Part shown: positions 8,635-17,157 of the stretch, one piece after another
Layout of the letters: the number at the start of each line of letters is the position of its first letter
How positions within the stretch are numbered: position 1 is the first letter of the stretch
Assembly (NCBI GenBank): GCA_963798855.1
Contig: CAWCUU010000001.1
Location: 744,001-808,000, forward strand
DNA length: 64,000 nt
Direction of reading: 5' to 3'
From: CAWCUU01 sp963798855
Lineage (GTDB): Bacteria > Gemmatimonadota > Gemmatimonadetes > Longimicrobiales > RSA9
Made by a program: the position numbers and the translations under genes
Notes under the pieces: model-generated
Databases searched by the model: none
The model's input: only the letters and a program-made list of their open reading frames with translations
Told to the model about the DNA's origin: nothing

Positions 8635-10620
8635 GTGACTGTCAGCCACTGGATCCTGTTCGGATTCCTGGCCGCGGCGGCCTTCTCCGCGGCCTTTTTC
8701 ATTTACGCACGGCGAGAGCCGCCCGGGCGCGGGCGTCGCGTCCTCCTCGTGCTGCGCGGCTTCGCGCTCGCGCTGCTGCTTCTGCTACTCTTCGATCCCG
8801 GACTGCCGACCCGAGCCGGCGCGGGCGCGGGACGGGTCGTGCTGCTGGATGCCTCGCTCAGCATGGAGGCGCCGGCAGGGCAGGGAGGCACGCGCTGGGA
8901 TGATGCGGTCGGACGGGCAAGGCGTGCCGGAGGACGAGTCCTGCTCTTCGGTGACGCGGCTCGTGCGGTGCCGTCCGACTCTCTGGCCTCGTTCTCGCCG
9001 AGTGATGCCCACTCTCGCCTCGCACCCGCCCTGCGGGCCGCGGCCGAGAGCGGCGCCAGAGCCGTACGGGTGGTGACGGACGGCGCTCTCGAGGACCTTC
9101 CGGAAGCGATCGACGTGGCGCGCTCTGCGGGACTGAGCGTGGAGATGGACACCGTTCCGGTCGCGGCCGCTCCGGACCTCGGGATCGTGGAGGTCGATGC
9201 GCCTTCGTGGGCGGAAGCGGACCGGCCGGTTCACGTCCGACTCGGGATCGCGCGCCTCGGGGACGGAGCGGCGGACACCGTCGGTGTGGAGATCCGCTCC
9301 GGCGATGGGCAGGTGCTCGGAAGGGGGAGCGTAGCCGCGCCGGCGGCCGGTCGAGTGGCGGGGATCGCGCTCGACGTCAGGCCGGAAGCGCCGAAGGGTG
9401 GCGGGCTCGTCCGTCTCGAGGCGGTTCTGACGCCCGGCGATGCGTTCTCCGGCGACGACGTGCGCGAGCTCTACGTCTACGTCTCCAATGCGCCGACCGG
9501 TGTAGCGGTCGTGTCGTTCGTGCCCGGTCAGGAGCCGCGCTTCCTGGTGCCGGTGCTGCAGGAGGCGTTGGGCGTGCCCGTGCGCGGCTTTCTCCGTGTG
9601 GCCGGCAGCCGCTACACGGTTACCGGCACGGCGCTGACCGGGGCGCGCCCGGCGGATGAGAGTGAGGTGCGTCAGGCCGTCCAGCAGGCGGACCTCGTCG
9701 TCTTCCACGGCTTCGGTCCCGACTCGCCCGAGTGGGCTCGCCACGTGGCGCCGGAGCTGAAGCGCGTGCTCGTCTTTCCCGACGCCGAGCGGGTGGGGCC
9801 GATCGCCTCGCCTCCGCTGCCGATCCCGGTGCCGGCCGCGATCCCGGGGGACTGGTACGTGACTCCGGAGCCCCCCGCCTCGCCGCTGAGCGCCTACCTG
9901 GCGGGGCTCGAGCTCGACTCGCTGCCCCCGCTCCTGGACCTTCGCGCGGTCGGTCCGGACCACCCCGGCTGGGCCCCTCTATCGGTTCGGCGGGCGCGGT
10001 CGGGAGAAGCCGCTCCGGCTCTCCTTGCCGGCGAGGTCGGCGGTCGGCGCTGGGCGGTCGCGCTTGGGACCGGATACTGGAGATGGTCCTTCCGCGGCGG
10101 AGCACCGCGACAGGCCTACCGCACGATCTGGTCGGCCGTCGCCGGCTGGCTCATGCGTCAGGCGAACGGTCTCACCCTGCGCGACGTCAGACCGCAACAG
10201 TGGGTGGTCGCGCGCGGAGAGCCGCTCCGGTGGCAGACGCCCGGTGCCGCCGCCGACTCGATCCACGTCGAGATCCGCGACAGTGCCGGCGCCGTCGTCC
10301 TCGATACCCTCGTGGGTGTGGGCTCCGATGGCGCCGCGGTGACGCGCCCGCTGCCTCCGGCGGACTACCGCTACACAGCCGAGGCGTTCGTCCGCGACAG
10401 CGCACTCGCACGCGCGGAGGGGCCGGTCTCCGTGGAGCGGTATTCGCCGGATTACCTAAGGCCGCGACTCGGCTGGGCCGCCGTGGCGGGGTCCGACGGG
10501 GGGGCGCTCGGCCGCGGCGGCGTTCGACGTCCGCTCCACACCGCGCTGTGGCCCTACCTGCTGCTGGTGCTCCTGCTGTGCGCCGAGTGGGTTCTGAGAC
10601 GGCGGTGGGGGCTGAGATAG
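8635..10620 (+). CDS. VWA-like membrane protein (BatA-like architecture), function unknown
   Basis: The 661-residue protein has two N-terminal membrane helices (about residues 5-23 and 35-52), a large extracytoplasmic part, and a C-terminal helix (YLLLVLLLCAEWVL) followed by basic residues. Just after the second helix comes a MIDAS-type DASLS motif (DxSxS) near residue 71, with VTDG near 147, consistent with a von Willebrand A fold that binds a metal and a protein partner. It starts with GTG at 8635, eight bases after the M23 gene. No MoxR ATPase or second VWA gene is adjacent, which is unusual for Bat-type proteins. A specific role cannot be read from the sequence. Confidence 0.7.
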   Translation: MTVSHWILFGFLAAAAFSAAFFIYARREPPGRGRRVLLVLRGFALALLLLLLFDPGLPTRAGAGAGRVVLLDASLSMEAPAGQGGTRWDDAVGRARRAGGRVLLFGDAARAVPSDSLASFSPSDAHSRLAPALRAAAESGARAVRVVTDGALEDLPEAIDVARSAGLSVEMDTVPVAAAPDLGIVEVDAPSWAEADRPVHVRLGIARLGDGAADTVGVEIRSGDGQVLGRGSVAAPAAGRVAGIALDVRPEAPKGGGLVRLEAVLTPGDAFSGDDVRELYVYVSNAPTGVAVVSFVPGQEPRFLVPVLQEALGVPVRGFLRVAGSRYTVTGTALTGARPADESEVRQAVQQADLVVFHGFGPDSPEWARHVAPELKRVLVFPDAERVGPIASPPLPIPVPAAIPGDWYVTPEPPASPLSAYLAGLELDSLPPLLDLRAVGPDHPGWAPLSVRRARSGEAAPALLAGEVGGRRWAVALGTGYWRWSFRGGAPRQAYRTIWSAVAGWLMRQANGLTLRDVRPQQWVVARGEPLRWQTPGAAADSIHVEIRDSAGAVVLDTLVGVGSDGAAVTRPLPPADYRYTAEAFVRDSALARAEGPVSVERYSPDYLRPRLGWAAVAGSDGGALGRGGVRRPLHTALWPYLLLVLLLCAEWVLRRRWGLR

Positions 10621-10713
10621 GGCGGAGCCGCCCGCGAGGGTGAACGGCGGGGCGGGGAAGGGGTAGCCGGGGACGTACCTACGACGCCGACATCAGGAAT
10701 CCGAACCCAGTCC

Positions 10714-11634
10714 ATGGCACTCTTTCGACGCAGCACCGAGAAGCCGTCGCTCTGGCAGCGCATCAAGGACGTCGCCCTCACCAATGTGAACGTTCTCGTC
10801 CAGGGCATGGACGAGGGGTCGCTGGAGAACCTGGAGGAGCTGCTGCTGGCGAACGATTTCGGCGTCGGCGCGACGCTGAAGCTCGTCGACCATGTGCGTC
10901 GCCTCTCGCAGCGCGGGAAGATCCGCACGGAGACCGAGTTCCTGAGCACGGTCGAGGGCGACATCCGCGAAATCCTGCTCTCCGGCAACAGCGGCACCGC
11001 GCTCCGTTTCGCGGATCAGCCACCGACGGTGCTCATGATCGTCGGGGTCAACGGAGTGGGAAAGACCACGACGATCGGCAAGCTGGCGCACCGCCTCCAG
11101 CGGGAAGGGCACCGGGTGCTCCTCGCTGCGGCCGACACGTTCCGCGCGGGCGCGATCGAGCAGCTGGACAGGTGGGCGGAGCGGACGGGCGCCGCCTTCG
11201 TCGGCGCTCAGCCGGGTGCGGACCCGGCTTCCGTCGCCTACGACGCCGTGGACGCGGCCGAGTCTAGGCGCGCCGACGTGGTCATCGTGGACACGGCGGG
11301 ACGCCTGCACACGCAGGAGAACCTGATGGAGGAGCTGCGCAAGATCGAGCGTGTGCTGGGCAGGCGGCTCTCAGGAGCGCCTCACGAGACACTGCTGGTC
11401 CTCGACGCGACGATCGGCCAGAACTCCGTGGCGCAGGTGCGGACGTTCGGTCAGGCGCTCACGCTTACCGGACTCGTGTTGTCGAAGCTGGACAGCACTG
11501 CGCACGGCGGGACCGTCGTCGCGCTGAAGGAGGAGTTCGATCTGCCGGTGAAGCTGGTCGGCACGGGTGAAGACATCGACGCGCTCCAGCCGTTCAATGC
11601 CGCGGCGTTCGCCGTCAATGTGCTCGGGGCCTGA
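10714..11634 (+). CDS. ftsY: FtsY, signal recognition particle receptor GTPase
   Basis: FtsY docks SRP-ribosome complexes at the inner membrane. The 306-residue product consists almost only of the N and G domains: G1 loop GVNGVGKTTT (about residues 111-120), the DTFRAGA block, DTAGR (about 193-197), and the SKLDSTAHGG motif near 257. The long acidic A domain of E. coli FtsY is missing; short FtsY proteins occur in many phyla and bind membranes through an N-terminal helix. The DTFRAGAIEQL stretch favours FtsY over Ffh. The gene end overlaps the proposed recG start by 17 nt. Confidence 0.94.
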   Translation: MALFRRSTEKPSLWQRIKDVALTNVNVLVQGMDEGSLENLEELLLANDFGVGATLKLVDHVRRLSQRGKIRTETEFLSTVEGDIREILLSGNSGTALRFADQPPTVLMIVGVNGVGKTTTIGKLAHRLQREGHRVLLAAADTFRAGAIEQLDRWAERTGAAFVGAQPGADPASVAYDAVDAAESRRADVVIVDTAGRLHTQENLMEELRKIERVLGRRLSGAPHETLLVLDATIGQNSVAQVRTFGQALTLTGLVLSKLDSTAHGGTVVALKEEFDLPVKLVGTGEDIDALQPFNAAAFAVNVLGA

Positions 11635-13717
11635 CAGACCCGCGCTCGGCGCGCTCGATCGGCCCGTGCAGTTCCTGCGCGGCGTCGGTCCCCGCCGAGC
11701 CGAGATCTTCTCTCGGCTCGGCATCCAGACCGCGCGCGATCTGCTGTATCATGCGCCTCGCCGCTACGAGGACGCCAGCACGGTCACGCCGATCGGCGCC
11801 GTCCGCGTCGGCGCCAATGCCACCGTGATCGGAGAGGTCACGAGCAGCGGTGTGCTTCCCACGCGCTCGGGGCTGCGCATCTTCCAGGCCGTGCTGCGCG
11901 ATGGCTCCGGCCATTACCTCGAGTGTTCCTGGCCGGGTCAGCCCTTTCTCGATCGGGTGATCCGAAAAGGCGACCTCCTGCTCGTCACCGGCCCCGTCCG
12001 CTTCTTCCATGGTCGCCAGCTGCAGCCGCGCGAGTTCGTGGTGCTCGGCCGCGCCGGCGAAGGCGGTGCAGCGGGCAAAGTGCTGCCCATCTATCCGGCC
12101 ACCGAGGGGCTGTCACAGCGGATGCTGCGCCGCATCCTGGACGAGAACCTGGAAGCCCTGCTGGCGGGGGCCGAGGGCGATGAGGTCTTCACCTCGGCGC
12201 AGCTGCGAAGGGCCGGCGTTCCTCCGTTGCGGCAGGCGCTGGAGTCGGTCCACCGACCTGCGAGCCTCACCGAAGCGGAGCAGGGACGGCGTCGCCTGGC
12301 GTACGAGGAGATCTTCTTCCTGCAGCTGCTCTATGCGCGGGTGCACCGTCGCGACACCGAGCTGCGGCGCGGGATCCGTTTCCGTCGCACCAACGAGATC
12401 ATCGGCCCGCTCTACGAGCGCCTCCCCTTCCAGCTGACGCCGGCACAGACCCGCGTATTGCGCGAGATATTCGAGGATATGACGTCGGAGCGGCGCATGA
12501 GCCGGCTGCTCCAGGGCGACGTCGGCTCCGGCAAGACGGTCGTCGCGCTGTTCGCGATGCTGCTCGCGGTGGAGAGCGGCTATCAGGCCGCGCTGATGGC
12601 GCCGACGGAGATACTCGCGGAACAGCACGCACGTACGCTCCAGGCGCTTCTCGACGGCATCGACGTTTCGCTCACGCTCCTGACGGGGCGGCTGTCCGCA
12701 GGCCGCCGGCGCGCCGCGCTGAAGGCGATCGCGAGCGGCGAGGCTCGCCTCACGGTCGGCACCCACGCGCTGATCCAGGACCGTGTCGAGCTCCCGCGGC
12801 TGGGCCTCGTCGTCGTCGACGAGCAGCATCGCTTCGGCGTTCGGCAGCGGCTGGCGCTCTCCGAATCGGGAGGGGCGCCGGACACCCTCGTGATGTCGGC
12901 CACGCCGATTCCGCGATCCCTCGCGCTGACGCTGTACGGCGACCTGGATCTCAGCGTCCTCGACGAGCGGCCCGCCGGCCGGCCCGGAGTGAAGACCGCG
13001 CTCAGAGATGGCGGTGCGCGGGCGCGCGTCTACGACTTCATCCGCGAGCAGGTGGCCGAGGGGCGGCAGGCCTACATCGTGTACCCGCTGGTCGACGAGT
13101 CGGAGAAGGTCGATCTGCGCGCCGCCACCGCCGAGCACGAGCGTCTCTCGACCGAGGTCTTCGTCGACCTGCGTGTCGGCCTGATTCACGGCCAGCTCGC
13201 GGGGGAGCAGAAGGACGCGGTGATGGGCGCTTTCGCGCGTGGAGAGATCGACGTGCTCGTCGCGACGACCGTCATCGAGGTGGGAATCGACGTCGCCAAC
13301 GCGAGCGTGATGATCATCGAGCACGCCGAACGTTTCGGCCTCTCCCAGCTCCACCAGCTTCGCGGTCGCGTCGGCCGGGGGCCATCGCAGAGCTACTGCG
13401 TCCTGGTGAGCGACGGTGGCGAAGAGGCCGCGCAGCGGCTGCGGGTGCTCGTGGAGAGCGACGACGGCTTCGAGATCGCGCGCGCCGACCTCGGCCTGCG
13501 CGGCATGGGCGACTTCTTCGGCGCGCGCCAGCACGGGCTGCCCGCGTTCCGCTTCTTCGACCCCGTTCGCGACGAGCGCCTGCTCGGCCGCGCGCGCGAC
13601 GAGGCGCAGCGAATCATAGAGGCGGACCCGGATCTCGACTCCGCCGTCCACCGGCCCCTCCGCGAGAGGCTGCATGCCCGCTGGGGCGAGCGCGAGCGGC
13701 TCTACGATGTCGGCTGA
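11618..13717 (+). CDS. recG: RecG, ATP-dependent DNA branch-migration helicase
   Basis: RecG remodels stalled forks and D-loops. The 699-residue product has the N-terminal wedge/OB region (FLRGVGPRRAEIFSRLGI, then LEYS-type strand pattern YLECSWPGQPF). The Walker A motif GDVGSGKT is near residue 300, the DEQH box near 401, the SATPIPRSLALTLYGDLD block, and the helicase C part with HQLRGRVGRG. The ATG at 11618 is inside the ftsY 3' end; the frame is open a little further up (11567), but the chosen start puts the wedge domain at the usual distance. Length matches the family. Confidence 0.94.
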   Translation: MCSGPDRPALGALDRPVQFLRGVGPRRAEIFSRLGIQTARDLLYHAPRRYEDASTVTPIGAVRVGANATVIGEVTSSGVLPTRSGLRIFQAVLRDGSGHYLECSWPGQPFLDRVIRKGDLLLVTGPVRFFHGRQLQPREFVVLGRAGEGGAAGKVLPIYPATEGLSQRMLRRILDENLEALLAGAEGDEVFTSAQLRRAGVPPLRQALESVHRPASLTEAEQGRRRLAYEEIFFLQLLYARVHRRDTELRRGIRFRRTNEIIGPLYERLPFQLTPAQTRVLREIFEDMTSERRMSRLLQGDVGSGKTVVALFAMLLAVESGYQAALMAPTEILAEQHARTLQALLDGIDVSLTLLTGRLSAGRRRAALKAIASGEARLTVGTHALIQDRVELPRLGLVVVDEQHRFGVRQRLALSESGGAPDTLVMSATPIPRSLALTLYGDLDLSVLDERPAGRPGVKTALRDGGARARVYDFIREQVAEGRQAYIVYPLVDESEKVDLRAATAEHERLSTEVFVDLRVGLIHGQLAGEQKDAVMGAFARGEIDVLVATTVIEVGIDVANASVMIIEHAERFGLSQLHQLRGRVGRGPSQSYCVLVSDGGEEAAQRLRVLVESDDGFEIARADLGLRGMGDFFGARQHGLPAFRFFDPVRDERLLGRARDEAQRIIEADPDLDSAVHRPLRERLHARWGERERLYDVG

Positions 13718-13765
13718 TACCCCGCTTCGCCGGCCCATGGGGAGCGGCCGGGGTGCCGGCGCCGC

Positions 13766-14422
13766 TCAACCGTGCAGCGTCTTTCGGATCCGCTCCAGCT
13801 CCTTGTGCGCGTCCTGCAGCTGGGACTGGAGCTGCGCCGCGCGCGTCTCCAGTCTCGCCGTCGAGTCACGCAGCTGATCGCGCTCGGCCCTCAGCGATCT
13901 CAGCTCCGCGGCGACCGGCTGTCGTGGCAGTCTCGGCCGATTGCCCGTCGTGCCCCCTGATTGTTCCAACTTCTGAGCCGAATCCGCGGCAGCCTGCGCT
14001 CGGACCAGCGCGTAGTCCTTCGCGCCGAGGTCCAGCCCGAGCAGGTACAGCGTCTCCGTCAGCGGCTCCTCCCACGGCGGTAGCGTACCCTTGTCGAAGA
14101 TGCGCTCGAGCAGCTGCGTACCCACGTTCAGACGCTGCCGCGGATTGCGGGGGTCCATCTCGGCGGCGGCGAGCGCGATGAGAGCGCGAAGGCCGACCGG
14201 GCGATCCGGGTAGTTGATGTAGACCCAGGTGAGGTCTTCGTGGGATCCCTTGTACTCGCCGCGATCGAGCGCGGCCAGGCCGCGTGCCAGCACGGCGTCG
14301 GGGTCGGGTCCGCCTCTCTGGTTCAGAAGACCCGCACAGCCGCCGAGCGCCGCGGCCGCGAGGAGCGCGGCCATCAGCAACGGCGGCACCCGTCTCGCAT
14401 TGCGCCTCATCCGCACATCCAC
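13766..14422 (-). CDS. Predicted lipoprotein with helical repeats and C-terminal coiled coil
   Basis: The 218-residue product has a basic n-region, a hydrophobic stretch and a lipobox LGGC with the lipidated Cys at residue 29. The middle (about residues 45-140) looks TPR-like (ARGLAALDRGEYKGSHEDLTW). The last 45 residues are rich in Leu/Arg/Glu heptads (AAQLQSQLQDAHKELERI), predicting a coiled coil. It would sit in the outer or inner membrane facing the periplasm. The GTG at 14422 has AAGGAG six bases upstream; ATG 14410 is an alternative. It converges on recG. No specific function is recognised. Confidence 0.7.
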   Translation of the reverse strand: MDVRMRRNARRVPPLLMAALLAAAALGGCAGLLNQRGGPDPDAVLARGLAALDRGEYKGSHEDLTWVYINYPDRPVGLRALIALAAAEMDPRNPRQRLNVGTQLLERIFDKGTLPPWEEPLTETLYLLGLDLGAKDYALVRAQAAADSAQKLEQSGGTTGNRPRLPRQPVAAELRSLRAERDQLRDSTARLETRAAQLQSQLQDAHKELERIRKTLHG

Positions 14423-14449
14423 CTCCGGCTCCTTTCAAGCAGATCGCGC

Positions 14450-14469
14450 AAAAAAGCGGCGCGAGCCGC
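14450..14469 (-). terminator. Terminator-like stem plus T6 on the minus strand, upstream of the lipoprotein gene
   Basis: Read on the minus strand, GCGGC-TCGC-GCCGC is followed directly by six T. This is a short all-GC stem with a U-tract, ending 28 nt before the lipoprotein start at 14422. Such a position suggests either a leader attenuator or protection of the lipoprotein gene from antisense transcription arising in asnS. It is a sequence match only; no data show that it acts. Confidence 0.4.
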
Positions 14470-14579
14470 GTCGCGGCTGCGCCCCGGATCTCGGCGACCG
14501 GCCGGATCTGCAGGGCTGCTGGGCGGCCCTCGCTGGCGCCGCCCAGCGACATCGGAGCAGGCCATGTGCCAGGGCCGGT

Positions 14580-14609
14580 TTGACACCCGTTCGAAAACGC
14601 GTCTAGCTT
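14580..14609 (+). promoter_or_regulatory. Candidate sigma-70 promoter of asnS
   Basis: A perfect -35 TTGACA (14580-14585) is followed after 18 bp by TAGCTT (14604-14609). This would start transcription near 14616, about 30 nt before the asnS ATG at 14647, and it argues against the in-frame TTG at 14608 as the start codon. Confidence 0.5.
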
Positions 14610-14646
14610 GGCTAGGTTCTACCTTCGAGCGAGTGGGAACCGAAAG

Positions 14647-15942
14647 ATGCCAGTCGTGAGCGATATTCGCGAGCTTGCCCGGCACGTGGGCGAACAGGTC
14701 GTCGTGCGGGGCTGGGTGCAGACCACGCGGGTGCACGGAAAGGTCGGCTTTCTCGTGCTCCGCGACGGGACCGGCATCGTGCAGGGCGTCGTCGTCAAGA
14801 GCCAGATCCCGGAATCTCTCTGGGAGACGCTCGGCACCCTGACCCAGGAAAGCGCCGTGCGCGCCACCGGCGAGGTCCGTGCCGACGATCGCGCACCCGG
14901 CGGCCATGAGCTCACCGTCACGGGTATCGAGCTCGTCGGTCCAAGCGACGAGTATCCGATCCAGCCGAAGGAGCACGGGATCGAGTTCCTGCTGGATCAG
15001 CGTCACCTCTGGCTGCGCTCCTCCCAGCAGTGGGCGATTCTGCGGGTCCGCAGCGAAGTCGAGCAGGCGCTGCACGACTTCTTCTATCAGCGCGACTTCG
15101 TCCGGCTCGACACGCCCATCCTTACCGGTTCGATCGGCGAGCACGCCGGCACCCTCTTCGAAACCGACTACTTCGGCATGCGGGCGTTCCTCGCCCAGAC
15201 GGGGCAGCTCTACGGGGAGGCCGGCGCGGCCGCGTTCGGCAGGATCTACTGCTTCGGACCCACGTTCCGCGCCGAGAAGTCGAAGACGCGACGGCATCTC
15301 ACCGAGTTCTGGATGTGCGAGCCGGAGGTCGCGTGGAACGACTCGGACGACAACATGCGTCTTCAGGAGGAGTTCGTCTCCTACCTGGTGGAGCGCGCGC
15401 TCGAGCGGTGTCGGCCGGAGCTCGAGATCCTCGAGCGCGACACCTCGCAGCTCGAGCCGGTGCGCCCGCCGTTCCCCCGCATCGACTACACCGCGGCCGT
15501 CGAGCTCGTCCAGGCCAAGGGCAGCGAAGTGAAGTGGGGCGACGACCTGGGGGCGACCGACGAGACGCTGATCTCCGAGGAGCACGACCGCCCGGTCTTC
15601 GTCTACAACTACCCGAAGACCGCCAAGGCATTCTACATGAAGGAGAACCCGGAGGACCCGCGCACGGTCCTCTGCGACGACCTGCTCGCGCCGGAGGGGT
15701 ACGGCGAGATCATCGGCGGAAGCCAGCGCGAAGACGACCTCGAGAAGCTGCGCGCGCGAATCCGCGAGCAGGAGCTGCCCGAAGAGGCGTACTCCTGGTA
15801 CCTCGATCTGCGCCGCTACGGCTCCTTCCCCCACTCCGGCTTCGGTCTTGGTCTCGAGCGCACCGTGGCCTGGATCTGCGGCCGGCACCACATCCGCGAG
15901 GCGATCCCGTTCCCACGCACGATCAACCGCCTCTTCCCCTAG
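14647..15942 (+). CDS. asnS: Asparaginyl-tRNA synthetase
   Basis: AsnS charges tRNA-Asn with asparagine. The 431-residue class IIb synthetase has an N-terminal OB-fold anticodon-binding domain ([23 protein letters not shown], split over about residues 18-40). Motif 2 is [19 protein letters not shown] (AsnS rather than AspS/LysS type), and motif 3 is [15 protein letters not shown] near the C terminus. It ends in the usual [15 protein letters not shown] tail (family PRxxxR). The ATG at 14647 lies a suitable distance from a good promoter. Presence of AsnS suggests direct charging of tRNA-Asn rather than only the transamidation route. Confidence 0.94.
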   Translation: MPVVSDIRELARHVGEQVVVRGWVQTTRVHGKVGFLVLRDGTGIVQGVVVKSQIPESLWETLGTLTQESAVRATGEVRADDRAPGGHELTVTGIELVGPSDEYPIQPKEHGIEFLLDQRHLWLRSSQQWAILRVRSEVEQALHDFFYQRDFVRLDTPILTGSIGEHAGTLFETDYFGMRAFLAQTGQLYGEAGAAAFGRIYCFGPTFRAEKSKTRRHLTEFWMCEPEVAWNDSDDNMRLQEEFVSYLVERALERCRPELEILERDTSQLEPVRPPFPRIDYTAAVELVQAKGSEVKWGDDLGATDETLISEEHDRPVFVYNYPKTAKAFYMKENPEDPRTVLCDDLLAPEGYGEIIGGSQREDDLEKLRARIREQELPEEAYSWYLDLRRYGSFPHSGFGLGLERTVAWICGRHHIREAIPFPRTINRLFP

Positions 15943-15999
15943 GCGCCGCGAGCCGGCCCGGCAACGCCAGACGGAGTCGCGCGGTCCGCCGCCGAAGGC

Positions 16000-16921
16000 T
16001 CAGCCAACGGGCGGCGCCTCGCCAACGGCGATACCGTGGAATGCGGGTGCGAACACGGTGGCCGCGAACTCCTCCATTGTCGTCGGCGTCCTGCTCGATG
16101 CATCCCGCGCGAGCCCGCGCAGCATCTCCCCACTGTTGAGCGCCTCGACCATGGCCGTGAACGCTTCGGCTGCGCTGATGGACACGCCGGAGCCGATCAG
16201 CGCCTGTCGAACCGACTCCATCGGCATCTCGACGTACTCCAGCTTCGGCCGTCCTATGGCGGATCCCAGAATCGAGGCCGCCTCGCGGAACGTGTAGTCG
16301 CGAGGCCCGAGCAGCCGGCGCACCGAGTGGCCGTGGAAGCGCGGATCCGCGAGGTGCTCCGCCGCCACCGCGGCCACGTCTCGAGTCGCGATCATCGGCA
16401 ACGGCAGCTCCGCCTTCACCGCGCCCCCGAGGATGCCCGCCTCCCGGATCAGGGGAATGGACGCGAGAAAGTTCTCCATGTAGTACATTGGCTGGAGCAC
16501 GACAACGTGTGTCGTGGACAGAGACCGCAGCCCGTCCTCGAGCTCCGCCAGCACGGCGGGGAGCCCGATCCGGAGCCGCGCGCCGGGTGTGCTGAGCGCC
16601 ACGACACGCGGAACGGCGGCCCTCTCCAAGGCGCTCCAGCGTGCTCTCGACCATCCGACGCTGGTCCGACGCGTAGTCGGGCGCGTCGAAATGCTGCGGG
16701 ATCATCGCGAATACGGCGTCGCAGCCGTCGAGCGCTTCGGACAGGAACTGCGGATTCGCGATGTCCCCGACCCACGGCGTCGCGCCGCGCGCGGTCAGCG
16801 GCGCGAGCCTTCCGGACGAGCGAGCGATCGCCCGTATCCGGACGCCGCTCCCCAGCAGGCGGTCCACGATCGCGCCACCGTTGCGCCCCGTCGCGCCGAT
16901 CACTGCCACGAGATGGCTCAT
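16000..16921 (-). pseudogene. NmrA-like NAD(P)-binding (atypical SDR) protein, broken by one extra base near 16628
   Basis: The N-terminal part (from ATG 16921) has the Rossmann motif GATGRNGGAIV and reads normally to ESTLERL. The rest of the family pattern then continues in another frame from about 16629 (RVVALSTPGA, later MYYMENFLASIPLI, a typical NmrA/HSCARG feature) to the stop at 16000. Removing one base of the AA at 16628-16629 (TT on the coding strand) restores a single 306-residue protein. These proteins usually act as redox sensors or NAD(P)H-dependent reductases. The gene is probably dispensable, so real decay and sequence error are both plausible. The defect resembles the one in ftsZ. 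Confidence 0.8.
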
Positions 16922-17157
16922 TGTCAGCCTCCTGGAAAGCCCGGCCCGTTTCGCTCCGGCCGCCCCGGACTGGTGCGCAAGGCATCCCCGGGCGGCTCAT
17001 CTCGCTTCGAAGATGGCTTCGCCTCGAGCGCGGCCGCCATGGCCGCGGCGGAAGCGATATCCCGCGGGAAATCGATGGCTCCTTCCCTCCCACCGGCCAA
17101 CGGAAGGCGGTGCGCGCCCGCGTCCCCCCATGATGTGGCCCGGCCGCGTGAGCGGCG

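Noticed and set aside
12113..13738. 541-codon minus-strand frame opposite recG
   Set aside because: Shadow of recG; low-complexity Arg/Glu/His content and no recognisable motif.
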